From Actinobacteria bacterium OV320 (GTDB lineage: Bacteria; Actinomycetota; Actinomycetes; Streptomycetales; Streptomycetaceae): DNA of 64,000 nt. The notes beneath the pieces were generated by a model. That model did not search any database, had not been told where the DNA came from, and saw nothing but the letters and a program-made list of their open reading frames with translations. The stretch lies in the NCBI GenBank assembly GCA_001298545.1, contig LJCX01000031.1, positions 62,001 to 126,000 on the forward strand. The letters are read 5' to 3'. Below are positions 25,281 to 34,346 of the stretch, one piece after another; position 1 is the first letter of the stretch; every line of letters begins with the position of its first letter. Made by a program: the position numbers and the translations under genes.

Positions 25281-26618
25281 GTGAGCCAGTACACCAACAG
25301 GCTCGGGCGTCGCTCTTCGGCGGCACCCTCGCGGCTCAGGCTCCACCGCCGCCCCCGCCGCGTCGCGATGCTCTCCGTGCACACCTCTCCGCTCCACCAG
25401 CCCGGCACCGGCGACGCGGGCGGCATGAACGTCTACATCGTCGAACTCGCGCAGCGCCTCGCCGCGATCAACATCGAGGTCGAGATCTTCACGCGCGCGA
25501 CCACCGGCGGCCTGCCGCCGACCGTCGAGCTGGCCCCCGGAGTCCTCGTCCGGCATGTCGACGCGGGCCCCTACGAGGGTCTCGCCAAGGAGGACCTCCC
25601 GGCCCAGCTGTGCGCCTTCACGCACGGCGTGATGCAGGCCTGGGCCGGGCACCGCCCCGGCTACTACGACCTCGTGCACTCGCACTACTGGCTCTCCGGG
25701 CACGTCGGCTGGCTGGCCGCCCAGCGCTGGGGCGCCCCTCTGGTGCACGCCATGCACACCATGGCCAAGGTCAAGAACGCCAACCTGGCCGACGGCGACA
25801 CCCCCGAGCCCGCCGCCCGCGTCATCGGCGAGACCCAGATCGTCGCCGCCGCCGACCGCCTCATCGCCAACACGGCGGAGGAGGCCGACGAACTCGTCCG
25901 GCACTACCACGCGGGCCCCGACAAGGTCGCCGTGGTGCACCCGGGCGTCAACCTCGACCGCTTCACCCCGGCGGACGGCCGGGCCGCCGCCCGCGCCCGC
26001 CTGGACCTGCCCCAGGACGCGCTGGTCCCCCTCTTCGCGGGCCGCATCCAGCCCCTGAAGGCTCCGGACGTGCTCCTGCGCGCGGTGGCCGTCCTGCTCG
26101 ACGAGCGCCCCGAGCTGCGCTCCCGCATCGTCGTCCCGATCGTCGGCGGCCCCAGCGGCAGTGGCCTCGCCAAGCCCGAGGGACTGCAGAAGCTGGCCGC
26201 GCGGCTCGGCATCGCGGACGTCGTACGGTTTCGTCCGCCGGTCGGCCAGGACCAGCTCGCGGACTGGTTCCGGGCGGCGTCACTGCTGGTCGTGCCGTCC
26301 TACAGCGAGTCCTTCGGGCTCGTCGCCATAGAGGCGCAGGCGGCCGGCACCCCGGTGCTCGCCGCCTCCGTCGGCGGGCTCCCGGTGGCCGTGCGGGACG
26401 GCGAGACGGGCTTCCTGGTGCAGGGCCACGACCCGGCCGCCTACGCGCGCGTGCTCGCGCGTTTCGCCGACGGCCCCGACCTCCCCGCCCGGATGGGCGC
26501 GGCCGCCACGGCGCACGCCCAGTCCTTCGGCTGGGACACCGCGGCCGCCGCCACCGCCGACGTCTACGCGGCCGCGGCCCAGTCCCACCGCCGTCGCGTA
26601 CGCTCCGAGCATGGGTGA
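25281..26618 (+). CDS. mshA: D-inositol-3-phosphate glycosyltransferase MshA (mycothiol synthesis)
   Basis: 445 residues, GT4 family GT-B fold. It joins UDP-GlcNAc to inositol-3-phosphate, the first step of mycothiol synthesis. N-terminal HTSPLHQPGTGDAGGMNVY is typical of MshA, and the C-terminal half has the ESFGLVAIEAQAAGTPV donor-binding motif. GTG 25281 is preceded by AAGGAGGAAC. The last 8 nt overlap the next gene. About 35 basic residues precede the catalytic fold, as in other streptomycete MshA. Confidence 0.93.
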   Translation: MSQYTNRLGRRSSAAPSRLRLHRRPRRVAMLSVHTSPLHQPGTGDAGGMNVYIVELAQRLAAINIEVEIFTRATTGGLPPTVELAPGVLVRHVDAGPYEGLAKEDLPAQLCAFTHGVMQAWAGHRPGYYDLVHSHYWLSGHVGWLAAQRWGAPLVHAMHTMAKVKNANLADGDTPEPAARVIGETQIVAAADRLIANTAEEADELVRHYHAGPDKVAVVHPGVNLDRFTPADGRAAARARLDLPQDALVPLFAGRIQPLKAPDVLLRAVAVLLDERPELRSRIVVPIVGGPSGSGLAKPEGLQKLAARLGIADVVRFRPPVGQDQLADWFRAASLLVVPSYSESFGLVAIEAQAAGTPVLAASVGGLPVAVRDGETGFLVQGHDPAAYARVLARFADGPDLPARMGAAATAHAQSFGWDTAAAATADVYAAAAQSHRRRVRSEHG

Positions 26619-27114
26619 CGTGGAGAAGACGGCCGCACAGGTCATCGAGGGTTTCCTGAAGGACGCGGAGCTGGAGTGGGAGAGCCCGGCTCCCGGAAAC
26701 TACGTGGTCCAGCTCCCCGGCACCCGGAAACTCAAGACGACCGTCTCCCTCATCGTCGGCCGCCACTCCCTCTCCCTGAACGCCTTCGTCGTCCGTCATC
26801 CCGACGAGAACGAGTCCGGCGTCCACCGCTGGCTCCTGGAGCGCAACCTCAAGCTGTACGGCGTGAGTTACGCCGTCGACCGGCTCGGCGACGTCTACGT
26901 CACCGCCCGCCTCCCCCTCGCCTCGGTCACCGCCGACGAGATCGACCGCCTCATGGGCCAGGTCCTGGAGGCCGCCGACGGTGCCTTCAACACACTCCTG
27001 GAGCTGGGCTTCGCGAGCGCCATCCGCCGGGAGTACGAGTGGCGGGTCTCCCGGGGCGAACCGACGCGCAACCTGGACGCGTTCGCCCATCTGACGCAAC
27101 GCCCGGCCGACTGA
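26611..27114 (+). CDS. YbjN-domain protein
   Basis: 167 residues, YbjN (type III secretion chaperone-like) fold. ATG 26611 overlaps the mshA end, so the pair is coupled. YbjN proteins are poorly characterised and may act as chaperones or sensors; here a link to mycothiol metabolism is only positional. Conserved beside mshA in actinobacteria from memory. Confidence 0.82.
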   Translation: MGDVEKTAAQVIEGFLKDAELEWESPAPGNYVVQLPGTRKLKTTVSLIVGRHSLSLNAFVVRHPDENESGVHRWLLERNLKLYGVSYAVDRLGDVYVTARLPLASVTADEIDRLMGQVLEAADGAFNTLLELGFASAIRREYEWRVSRGEPTRNLDAFAHLTQRPAD

Positions 27115-27146
27115 CGTCGGCTCACCCCGGCGCTGTCTGCAACCGG

Positions 27147-27713
27147 TCAGGAAGCGTCCGGGTCGCCCGGGTCCGGGGCGGGAGCGGTCGGGGTGGCCGG
27201 GGCGTCGAGCCGGTCGGCGAAGGCGCGCAGGGCGTCGGCCAGTTCCTGCTTGGTGGGCAGCTGGTCCAGCTTCTGGTCGAGCTCGTTCAGCCGCCGGTTG
27301 ATCTCGGCCAGGTCGGCCGGCGCGGTGGGTCTGGGGGTGGACGTGGACGGCGGCTCGGTGGCGTCGGGGTCGGTGCCGCCGCTCGTGGTGCCGCCGCTCG
27401 TGCTGCCGCCGTCGACGCCGCCGCTGGTCCCGCCGGAGGTGTCGCTCCCGGTGTCGCCCCCCGTGTCGCCCCCGGTGTCCGACGGCTGGGCGGACGACAC
27501 GCTCGGTACGGGAGTGGCGGGCTCCTCGTCCGAACCGGCCGCGAGGGCGATGCCGACGCTCAGGGCGATTAGAGCCGCCGCCCCCACGACGGCGACCGCT
27601 ATCCGTCTCACGTGTAATCCACCCCGTGCGGAAGATGCCTGAGATCCCTGAGGCCCCTGAGGCCCTTGAGGGTCGGGCGTGCCGGGGGAGTGCTGTGCCT
27701 CGTCGATGTCCAT
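27147..27713 (-). CDS. Hypothetical membrane protein with repetitive linker
   Basis: 188 residues. Pro/Gln-rich cytoplasmic start (GPQGPQG repeats, about 14-26), one membrane span (about 37-59), Gly/Ser/Thr/Asp repeat linker (SGGT/TGGD units, 78-115), then a short coiled coil (about 133-168). No family recognised. Convergent with ybjN-like gene. Confidence 0.7.
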   Translation of the reverse strand: MDIDEAQHSPGTPDPQGPQGPQGSQASSARGGLHVRRIAVAVVGAAALIALSVGIALAAGSDEEPATPVPSVSSAQPSDTGGDTGGDTGSDTSGGTSGGVDGGSTSGGTTSGGTDPDATEPPSTSTPRPTAPADLAEINRRLNELDQKLDQLPTKQELADALRAFADRLDAPATPTAPAPDPGDPDAS

Positions 27714-27736
27714 GAGGCGACGTTATGCGCCGGTCA

Positions 27737-28552
27737 TCACCGGACGGAGGACTTCCGTCCATCCCCGTACCGCCCGGGCGTGACCCCCACCAACTTCCGG
27801 AAATGCCGGGTGAGATGAGCCTGGTCGTAGAAGCCGGCCGCCACTGCGACCTCACCCGGTGGCCGCCCGTCGAGCAGGAGCCGACGAGCGAGGTCGACCC
27901 GGCGGGAGGTGAGGTACTGGTGCGGCGCGATGCCGTACGCCGCGCTGAACGCCCGTACCAGATGGGCCGGATGGGCCGACACGAGCCCGGCGGCCTCGTC
28001 CAGCATCAGGCCCTGGACGACCCGTTCGTCGAGCAGCTCACGCAGCCGGCGGGCGAGGTCCGGGTCGCGGCGCTCGGCGGCGGTGCGCAGCCCCGCGCGC
28101 AGATGGGTCCGCAACCGCTCGCCGATCAGCGTCAGCCGGCTGTCGGCCTCCAGCTCGTCGCCGGGCCGGGCGAGCGCGGAGTGCAGCTGCCCGACCCGCC
28201 GGCGCAGCACGGGATCGCGCAGGTCGGGGGCGTCGACGGCGGCCCCGATGAGGTCCTCGCCGAGCACCTCGGCGTCGAGGTACAGGACCCGCTTGCGGAA
28301 GCCGCCCGAGGTGGCCGGTGAGCCGTTGTGCGGCACGTGCGGCGGCAGCAGGGACACCGTGTCGTGCGGGGTGCCGTGCTCGTGCCGGTCGAGGTCGTAC
28401 CGTACGGCGCCGTCGTCGACGATCAGCAGCGTCCACGCCTCGTGGACGTGCATCGGGTACGCGTACTCGGTGAAGTGGGCATGGAAGACCTCCACCACGC
28501 CCGGGACGGCCGGGCGCCAGGCGGAGACGTCGGCCGTCCGCTGCGGGGCCAT
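27737..28552 (-). CDS. AraC-family regulator with cupin sensor
   Basis: 271 residues. Cupin-type N-terminal domain with HVHEAWTLLIVDDG, then a double HTH AraC domain (about 170-262) ending GVTPGRY. ATG 28552 lies 6 nt after TACGTT (minus strand 28564-28559) without RBS: probable leaderless mRNA. Divergent from the DUF2000 gene with 49 bp between starts, so that gene is the obvious target. Confidence 0.85.
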   Translation of the reverse strand: MAPQRTADVSAWRPAVPGVVEVFHAHFTEYAYPMHVHEAWTLLIVDDGAVRYDLDRHEHGTPHDTVSLLPPHVPHNGSPATSGGFRKRVLYLDAEVLGEDLIGAAVDAPDLRDPVLRRRVGQLHSALARPGDELEADSRLTLIGERLRTHLRAGLRTAAERRDPDLARRLRELLDERVVQGLMLDEAAGLVSAHPAHLVRAFSAAYGIAPHQYLTSRRVDLARRLLLDGRPPGEVAVAAGFYDQAHLTRHFRKLVGVTPGRYGDGRKSSVR

Positions 28553-28601
28553 GCAAAGAACGTACAAGACGGCGCCGTAGGCAGGTCGGCAGTCTCGAAC
28601 C

Positions 28602-29120
28602 ATGAACGCCGAGACACCCACCGCGCCCGCAGCACCCACCGCACCCGCAGCACCCACCGCGCCCGCAGCACCCACGGCATCCACCGCGCCGGTCCCGCCC
28701 GCCGCCCCCCTTCGCTTCGACACGAAGATCGCCGTCCTGCTGCGCGAGGACCTGGAGACCTGGCAGCGCCTGAACGTCACCGCGTTCCTGGTCAGCGGCC
28801 TCGGCACGGCCCTCCCCGAGGTGATCGGGGAGCCGTACGAGGACGCGGACGGCGTGGCGTACCTGCCGATGTTCCGCCAGCCGGTGCTGGTCTTCGAGGG
28901 CACGAAGGAGACGCTGACCGCCGCTCACGCGCGCGTGCTCTCCCGGTCCCTCCCGCGCGCGGTGTTCACGAGCGACCTCTTCGCCACCGGGAACGACCGC
29001 GACAACCGCGCGGCGGTGCGTGCCGTACCGACGGCCGGGCTGGACGTCGTAGGACTGGCGGTCCACGGCCCGAGGAACGCGGTGGACAAGGTGCTGAAGG
29101 GCGCACGGATGCACCCTTGA
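28602..29120 (+). CDS. DUF2000-family protein with repeat-expanded N-terminus
   Basis: 172 residues. The first 35 consist of Thr-Ala-Pro-Ala repeats coded by an 18-bp tandem unit (28618-28690). The DUF2000 domain (about 37-170) has a peptidyl-tRNA hydrolase-like fold but unknown function. It is divergently paired with AraC, typical of DUF2000 genes in actinobacteria. The real enzyme may begin near residue 35; the repeat is likely a neutral expansion. Confidence 0.78.
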   Translation: MNAETPTAPAAPTAPAAPTAPAAPTASTAPVPPAAPLRFDTKIAVLLREDLETWQRLNVTAFLVSGLGTALPEVIGEPYEDADGVAYLPMFRQPVLVFEGTKETLTAAHARVLSRSLPRAVFTSDLFATGNDRDNRAAVRAVPTAGLDVVGLAVHGPRNAVDKVLKGARMHP

Positions 29121-29172
29121 CCGCCGCGCCCGCCGCGCCCGTCGCGCCCGTCGCGCCCGCCGCGCCCGCCGC

Positions 29173-30525
29173 TCAGACGGCGTGGGCGGCCGCAGGCTCG
29201 GCGGCAGCGCCGGCCTGCTCGCAGGGGACGGTCGCCTCGACCTCGACCTCGACCTCGACCTTGACCTCGACCTCGACCTCGACCGCGACCGCGATCTTGC
29301 CCTCGCCCTTGTCCTTGTCCTTGCCCTCCCCGGGAAGGCAGCGCATCAGCACGGCGTAGCCGACGCCCGCCGCCGTCCCCACGACCGCGCACATCCCCCA
29401 CAGCCACTCCGCACCGAACCGGTCGATGACGAAGCCGGACATCACGGGGGCGATCAGGGAGGCCACGGCCCAGGAGAGCGTGTACATGCCCTGGTAGCGC
29501 CCGCGCCCGTGGGTGGGGGAGAGGCGGACGACGAGCCCGGTCTGGGTCGGCGCGTTGACGATCTCCGCCAGGGTCCACACGCAGACGGTGAGCGCGAAGA
29601 CGCCGACCGACCCGGCGAAGGCGGTGAGCCCGAACCCGTACCCCGCGAGCACCGAGGAGACGATCAGCAGCCGCCGCGGGTCCCGGTGCTCGATGAACCG
29701 GGTGACGGGGATCTGCAACGCGACGATGAGCACGCCGTTGACGGCGATCGCCATGCCGTAGTCGGCCGGGGTGAACCCGGCCGCGCCCATCGCCACGGGC
29801 AGCCCCACGGACCCCTGCTGGAAGACGAGCGCGACGAGGAAGGACAGCCCGACGACGCTCATGAACCGCCCGTCCCGCAGCACGGTCCCCAGCCCGACGC
29901 TGTCCTCACGTACGGCCTTCTCCTCCTGCTCGGGCCGGGACTCGGGCAGCTTGAGGAAGACGACGACCGCGCAGACGAGGGTCATCCCGGCCTCGAGCAG
30001 GAACCCGGCGCGGTAGCTGACCTCGGCGATGAACCCGGCGGCCGTCGAGGAGACGGCGAAGCCGAGGTTGATGGCCCAGTAGTTGAGCGAGAAGGCGCGG
30101 ACCCGGTCCTCGGGCCGCACGATGTCGGCCATCATCGCCTGCACGGCCGGCCGGGAGGCGTTGGAGGCCATGCCGACGAGGAAGGCGACGCCGGCGATGG
30201 CGACGGGATGCTCCACGAACCCGAGCAGCGCCACGGAGACGGCCGTCGAGGTCTGCGCGACGAGCAGGGTGGGCCGCCGCCCGAGCCGGTCCGCCATGAC
30301 CCCGCCGCCGAGCGACGAGACGACCCCGCCCAGCCCGAGCAGGGAGGCGACGAGCCCGGCGTAGGAGGCGGAGTACCCGCGGTCGAGTGTCAGGTACAGC
30401 GCCATGAAGGTGGCGACGAAGGCGCCGAGCCGGTTGACGAGAGTGCTGGTCCACAGCCACCAGAACTCGCGCGGCAGCCCGGAGAGGGTCTCGCGGGCGG
30501 CACGTCTCAGGACGGCGACGGACAT
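29173..30525 (-). CDS. MFS transporter with (VE)n charged C-terminal tail
   Basis: 450 residues with twelve predicted spans; MADRLGRRPTL (about 77-87) is the loop 2-3 motif of drug/proton antiporters. The last 50 residues are an odd cytoplasmic tail: KDKDKGEGK followed by alternating Val-Glu pairs (coded by a GACCTC hexamer repeat on the plus strand at 29231-29290). ATG 30525; GGGGGATCC upstream. Substrate unknown. Gene starts 190 bp from the divergent gpm. Confidence 0.82.
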   Translation of the reverse strand: MSVAVLRRAARETLSGLPREFWWLWTSTLVNRLGAFVATFMALYLTLDRGYSASYAGLVASLLGLGGVVSSLGGGVMADRLGRRPTLLVAQTSTAVSVALLGFVEHPVAIAGVAFLVGMASNASRPAVQAMMADIVRPEDRVRAFSLNYWAINLGFAVSSTAAGFIAEVSYRAGFLLEAGMTLVCAVVVFLKLPESRPEQEEKAVREDSVGLGTVLRDGRFMSVVGLSFLVALVFQQGSVGLPVAMGAAGFTPADYGMAIAVNGVLIVALQIPVTRFIEHRDPRRLLIVSSVLAGYGFGLTAFAGSVGVFALTVCVWTLAEIVNAPTQTGLVVRLSPTHGRGRYQGMYTLSWAVASLIAPVMSGFVIDRFGAEWLWGMCAVVGTAAGVGYAVLMRCLPGEGKDKDKGEGKIAVAVEVEVEVKVEVEVEVEATVPCEQAGAAAEPAAAHAV

Positions 30526-30714
30526 GGCGGATCCCCCGGGAAGTATGCGGCTCGTGCAAGCGGCTCGTGTAAGTGGCTCAGGCGGCGCTCAGAACTTACG
30601 AGAGGCGAAGCGCGGGGGGCCACTCAATTAACAGATCCCGTCAACCGTCAGGCGGCCTGTCCGCTGTACGAGCGGGCGCACAACGGAGCGGAGCGGTGGA
30701 TTACGCTCATACGC

Positions 30715-31476
30715 ATGGCCGACGCACCGTACAAGCTGATCCTCCTCCGTCACGGCGAGAGCGAGTGGAACGCGAAGAACCTGTTCACCGGCTGGGTGGA
30801 CGTCAACCTCAACGAGAAGGGCGAGAAGGAGGCGGTCCGCGGTGGCGAACTCCTGAAGGATGCCGATCTCCTCCCCGACGTGGTCCACACGTCGCTCCAG
30901 AAGCGCGCGATCCGCACGGCCCAGCTGGCCCTGGAGTCCGCCGACCGCCACTGGATCCCCGTCCACCGCTCCTGGCGCCTGAACGAACGCCACTACGGCG
31001 CCCTGCAGGGCAAGGACAAGGCGCAGACCCTCGCGGAGTTCGGCGAGGAGCAGTTCATGCTCTGGCGCCGCTCCTACGACACCCCGCCCCCGCCGCTGTC
31101 GGACGACTCCGAGTTCTCCCAGGCCGCCGACGCCCGGTACGCCTCCATCCCGCCGGAGCTCCGCCCCCGCACGGAGTGCCTGAAGGACGTCGTCGTCCGC
31201 ATGCTCCCGTACTGGTACGACGGCATCGTCCCGGACCTCCTGTCCGGCCGCACGGTCCTGGTCGCCGCCCACGGCAACTCGCTCCGAGCCCTCGTCAAGC
31301 ACCTCGACGGCATCTCCGACGCCGACATCGCAGGCCTGAACATCCCGACGGGCATCCCCCTGGCCTACGAACTCGACGCCTCCTTCAAGCCCCTCACCCC
31401 CGGCGGCACCTACCTCGACCCGGACGCAGCCGCGGCGGCAATCGAGGCAGTCAAAAACCAGGGCAAGAAGAAGTAA
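30715..31476 (+). CDS. gpmA: 2,3-bisphosphoglycerate-dependent phosphoglycerate mutase
   Basis: 253 residues. Catalytic phospho-histidine in LLRHGESEWN (H11), second His in AAHGNSLRAL. Interconverts 3- and 2-phosphoglycerate in glycolysis. ATG 30715 lies 7 nt after TACGCT (30702-30707), no RBS: probable leaderless mRNA. The C-terminal codons GGCAAGAAGAAGTAA and the terminator after them are mirrored by a diverged copy at 38577-38647, marking gpm as the integration target of the element that follows. Confidence 0.93.
   Translation: MADAPYKLILLRHGESEWNAKNLFTGWVDVNLNEKGEKEAVRGGELLKDADLLPDVVHTSLQKRAIRTAQLALESADRHWIPVHRSWRLNERHYGALQGKDKAQTLAEFGEEQFMLWRRSYDTPPPPLSDDSEFSQAADARYASIPPELRPRTECLKDVVVRMLPYWYDGIVPDLLSGRTVLVAAHGNSLRALVKHLDGISDADIAGLNIPTGIPLAYELDASFKPLTPGGTYLDPDAAAAAIEAVKNQGKKK
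31462..31476 (+). other. Candidate attL core (gpm 3' end)
   Basis: GGCAAGAAGAAGTAA, last codons and stop of gpm; paired with GGCGAGAAGAAGTAG at the other end of the element. The stop-to-terminator distance (15 nt) is equal at both ends. Confidence 0.5.
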
Positions 31477-31490
31477 CGCGACACTGATAA

Positions 31491-31530
31491 GCCCCCGACC
31501 TGCGACTTCTTAGCAGGCCGGGGGCTTTTT
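31491..31530 (+). terminator. gpm terminator
   Basis: GCCCCCGACCTGC and GCAGGCCGGGGGC pair with a 9-nt loop, followed by five T. A canonical intrinsic terminator 14 nt after the stop. Confidence 0.85.
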
Positions 31531-31537
31531 GGTGGGC

Positions 31538-31556
31538 CTGGGCCGTCCCTGGGCCG
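31538..31556 (+). repeat. Left 19-bp direct repeat (integrase arm-type site)
   Basis: Exact copy of 38445-38463. Internally it holds two TGGGCCG units 10 bp apart, resembling tandem integrase arm sites. Confidence 0.65.
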
Positions 31557-31579
31557 CCAGCCGGTTGATCGGGCCGTTC

Positions 31580-31855
31580 TCAGCGCTTCGGGAAGTACGG
31601 TTCCGGCTGCTCTCTCGTCTCTGCCCGGGCTCCCGCATCGCGGAGGGCTGAGACGGCTGCCGCCGCGTCCTCCTCAGGCACGCAGGCGAGAATGACGGCG
31701 GGAACCTGTGTCGCCAGAACCTTGCTGCGCCACAGGCTCAGCCCCGTCAGCCGACGCACGACCTGGACGACGTCCATCACGCGGACACCGGGGTCAGTGA
31801 TTACCACGTCATGAGGCACGTCGTCGCAAACCAGCAAGAAGTACTCGTCCGCCAT
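31580..31855 (-). CDS. Orphan ribosomal protein L7/L12 C-terminal-domain-like protein
   Basis: 91 residues. Residues about 27-80 match the bL12 C-terminal fold pattern: a VVRRLTGLSLWRSKVL helix like the factor-binding helix of L12, then EEDAAAAVSALRDAGA. The N-terminal L10-binding domain of true L12 is absent and the start of the protein is a new beta-like segment. The true L12 domain contacts translational GTPases; a mimic on a mobile element could modulate them, but this is inference. ATG 31855; downstream of the integrase on the same strand. Confidence 0.65.
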   Translation of the reverse strand: MADEYFLLVCDDVPHDVVITDPGVRVMDVVQVVRRLTGLSLWRSKVLATQVPAVILACVPEEDAAAAVSALRDAGARAETREQPEPYFPKR

Positions 31856-31893
31856 TGTTCTCCCCGCCCCTTCATTTCGGAGCGTACGAGCCC

Positions 31894-33140
31894 TCAGCCG
31901 TCATGTCGCATCGTTTTGGTGGTGTCGAAGACAGCGGCTACGGCTTTGCGGGTCCGCTCCTGACTCGACGGCATGAGGTGGGCGTAGACGCGCAGTGTCA
32001 GGCCCGGGTCCGAGTGGCCGAGGTACTCGGCGAGGGCCTTGATGTTCTCCCCGGCGTCCAGGAGCACCGAGGCGTAGAAGTGGCGAAGGGCGTGCATGCC
32101 GTTCTCACGTGACTCGGCGTACGGCCCGCCCGGCTTCCGCTCGGGGATCACGCCAGCCGAAGCCAACGCCCGCTTCCACGCCTCCTCGTTGAGCGACGTC
32201 CGCCAGACGTGACCACCGCGCGGCCCGGTGAAGATCAGCCGCTTGGTCACCGGAGGCCCGTCCGCTACCTTCCACGGCAAGGTGATGTCGACCGGCGGGA
32301 ACCGCTTCATGTGGGCCCGGAGTGCATCGGAGACCGGACCGGGGAGCGGGACGCCCGTAGCTTGCCGCCCTTGGGCGGGGCGAAGGCGGCCTTGCTGCGG
32401 CTCAGCTTGAGTTGCTGGACCACGTGGAGTGTGTCCGACGCGAAGTCGATCGCGTCGACGGCCACGCCGAGGATCTCGCCCTGTCGCAAGCCGCAGCCGC
32501 CACCCAGGTCGACCATGGCCCGGAACCGCTCGGGCATGCCGGCCTGGACGGCGAAGACGCGTTCCGGTGTCCAGGGAGCGACGCGCCTGTCATCGACGGT
32601 CGGCGGCCGGACCGATCGAGCCGCACAAGGATTCCTGGGAAGGTGACCGTCGTCCACGGCCGCGCTGAGGGCGGCACGCACGTTGGAGTAGATGGTGCGG
32701 GCGTACGAGCCCCGGATGCCGTTCTCGCTCAGCTGCCGCACCCAGTCCCGGATATGCGCGGGCTGGAAGGAGCCGAGCGGTCGCGATCCCAGGTACGGGA
32801 AGGCGTGCAGCCGAAGCTGTGACTCCATCGAAGCCTGGGTGTTCGGGTCGGCTCCCTGTGTGGATACCCATGTCTCGGCGTACTGCTGGAAGGTGATCCG
32901 AGCGGCGCGCGGGTCGATGTACTGCCCGCGTGCCATGTCCGCCTCGGTGTGGGCGAGCCACTGATCGGCAAGCCGCTTCTGTCTGTCGGGGAAGCTCTTG
33001 GACTTCTCCGTACCGTCCGGGCCGACGTACCGGGCGCGGTAGCGCGCGCCCGAGCCATAGCGGTCGCTCTTCACTCTGCGGGTCTTGCCGTCCGGACCGA
33101 CCTCGGACTTGTACCAGCGGTCTTGGATGTGTCCGGCCAT
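31894..33140 (-). pseudogene. int: Tyrosine integrase, single-base frameshift
   Basis: Two overlapping reading frames together encode a full-length (about 415-residue) Streptomyces-element integrase. The 5' part (33140 to about 32354) holds the DNA-binding domains and the first catalytic Arg (GCGLRQGEIL). The 3' part (about 32353-31894) holds HALRHF, the YLGHSDP motif and the VYAH catalytic Tyr. Reading ...KLR then shifting one base at about 32353/32354 restores VPLPGPVSDAL; a missing A in a GAC codon would explain it. All catalytic residues survive, so the break is recent or a sequencing error. ATG overlaps the xis stop. Confidence 0.85.
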
Positions 33141-33379
33141 CAGGCAGCCGCTCCCTCACGCCGGGAGTCCACCCAGGCGCGCACGTCGGCCGGATAGAAG
33201 CGGAGGTGCCGGCCGACACGGAACCCACGGGGCCCGGTGCGCTTACGTCGCCACTGGTAGACCGTCTCGACGCTGGGCAACTCGAACATCTCCACCAGGT
33301 CGTCAGGCGTCAGGTACCGCGAGGGCAGGGTGCGCGGTTCGGTGGCCACGTCGGCCAGGGCGAGGCGTTGGCTAGCCAC
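33140..33379 (-). CDS. xis: Excisionase-like helix-turn-helix protein
   Basis: 79 residues; MerR/AlpA-type winged helix with LTPDDLVEMFELPSVETVYQW (split here as helix 1 and recognition helix) and GFRVGRHLRFYPADVRAW. Directs excision with the integrase. Its stop overlaps the integrase ATG, the usual xis-int coupling of pSAM2-like elements. It overlaps the repSA end by 8 nt. Confidence 0.82.
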   Translation of the reverse strand: MASQRLALADVATEPRTLPSRYLTPDDLVEMFELPSVETVYQWRRKRTGPRGFRVGRHLRFYPADVRAWVDSRREGAAA

Positions 33380-34346
33380 GGGTGGGCTCTCCTTCGGTTC
33401 CGGGGGCGGGTTCGATGGACGCGGCCAGCCAGGCTTCGGCGTCGGACAGGCCGGTTCCGGCGAAGACCCAGTGCGCGAGTACGTACGTCGTCTCGGGGGC
33501 GGGTTCGTTCGCTGCTGCCTGTGCTCGTCGCCATTCGGCGCGGGCGTCGCGGAGTGCGCCGAGGGTGGTGGAGTAGCGGCGGGATTTGGTGGAGAAGTGG
33601 CCGCGGAAGCCGAGCATGTGGGCCCAGGCGCGCAGGCGGAGGTGTTCGAGGTCCTTGCGTGCGCCGAGCGCCCAGGCGGTTCGGATCAGGCGGCGCGCGT
33701 GCTCGCTGATGTCGAGCTGGGCGAGTTCGGCGACGAACTTCAGCGGGCGGTCGAGAGCTCCCGTGGCTGTCTCCGCGCCCTTGGTGGCGTACTTGGCGAT
33801 GTAGGCGGCGACGGCGCGTTCGGTGAGCTCCTGGCCGTCGTTGAAGTCGGCGGATCGGATGGTGCGGACGTCGAGTTGGCGGCCGAAGACGAACTCGTGG
33901 GCGCGGCCGTCGATGGTCGGGCCGTCGACACGGACCTTGGACGCGGCAGCCCCGATGGCGTCGGTCAGCAGCTCGGCGGTGGCCTACGTCGGAGGCGGAG
34001 TCTCGCCGCCCCCGGGGCCGTCGATGCGGATGACGGCATGGAAGTGGACCGCCCCGCGCTTCTGGTATTCGGCGACCTTGGCGAAGGACACGCGGGCGTA
34101 GTCGCGGAGCTCCCGCTGTGACAGGCCCGCGCGCTTGGCGACTTCTCGGCGCAGGTAGATCGAGAAGCGGCGCCAGAGGGGCCCGGCGTGCGCGTTCCAG
34201 AGCACGGCGGCTTCGTAGTCGTAGGTGTCCGGGTTGAGCGGGGTGCCGAGTTGCTCGTCCTCCTGGTCGTGCTGGGTGCCGCAGCGGCAGGGGCGGCCGT
34301 CGGTGCGGCGGTTGTGGACCGGGCCGAAGCGGGGGGCGGTGAAGGG
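33372..34346 (-). pseudogene. repSA: RepSA-type replication initiator, truncated and with nonsense codon
   Basis: The conserved body is visible from FGPVHNRRTDGRPCRCGTQ (about 34330) through LWNAHAGPLWRRFSIYLRRE and FHAVIRIDG to MLGFRGHFSTKSRRYSTT at the C-terminus. A TAG at 33984-33986 interrupts the frame after ETPPPT; the frame continues unchanged after it, so this is a point nonsense mutation (TGG to TAG is the simplest cause). The N-terminal quarter is missing: at about 34346/34347 the sequence switches to an IS256 transposase start. Cannot make a normal initiator. Confidence 0.82.

Noticed and set aside
23754..25940. Very long open frame on the minus strand
   Set aside because: It runs across three real genes in other frames and has no motif or RBS; typical GC-rich shadow frame.
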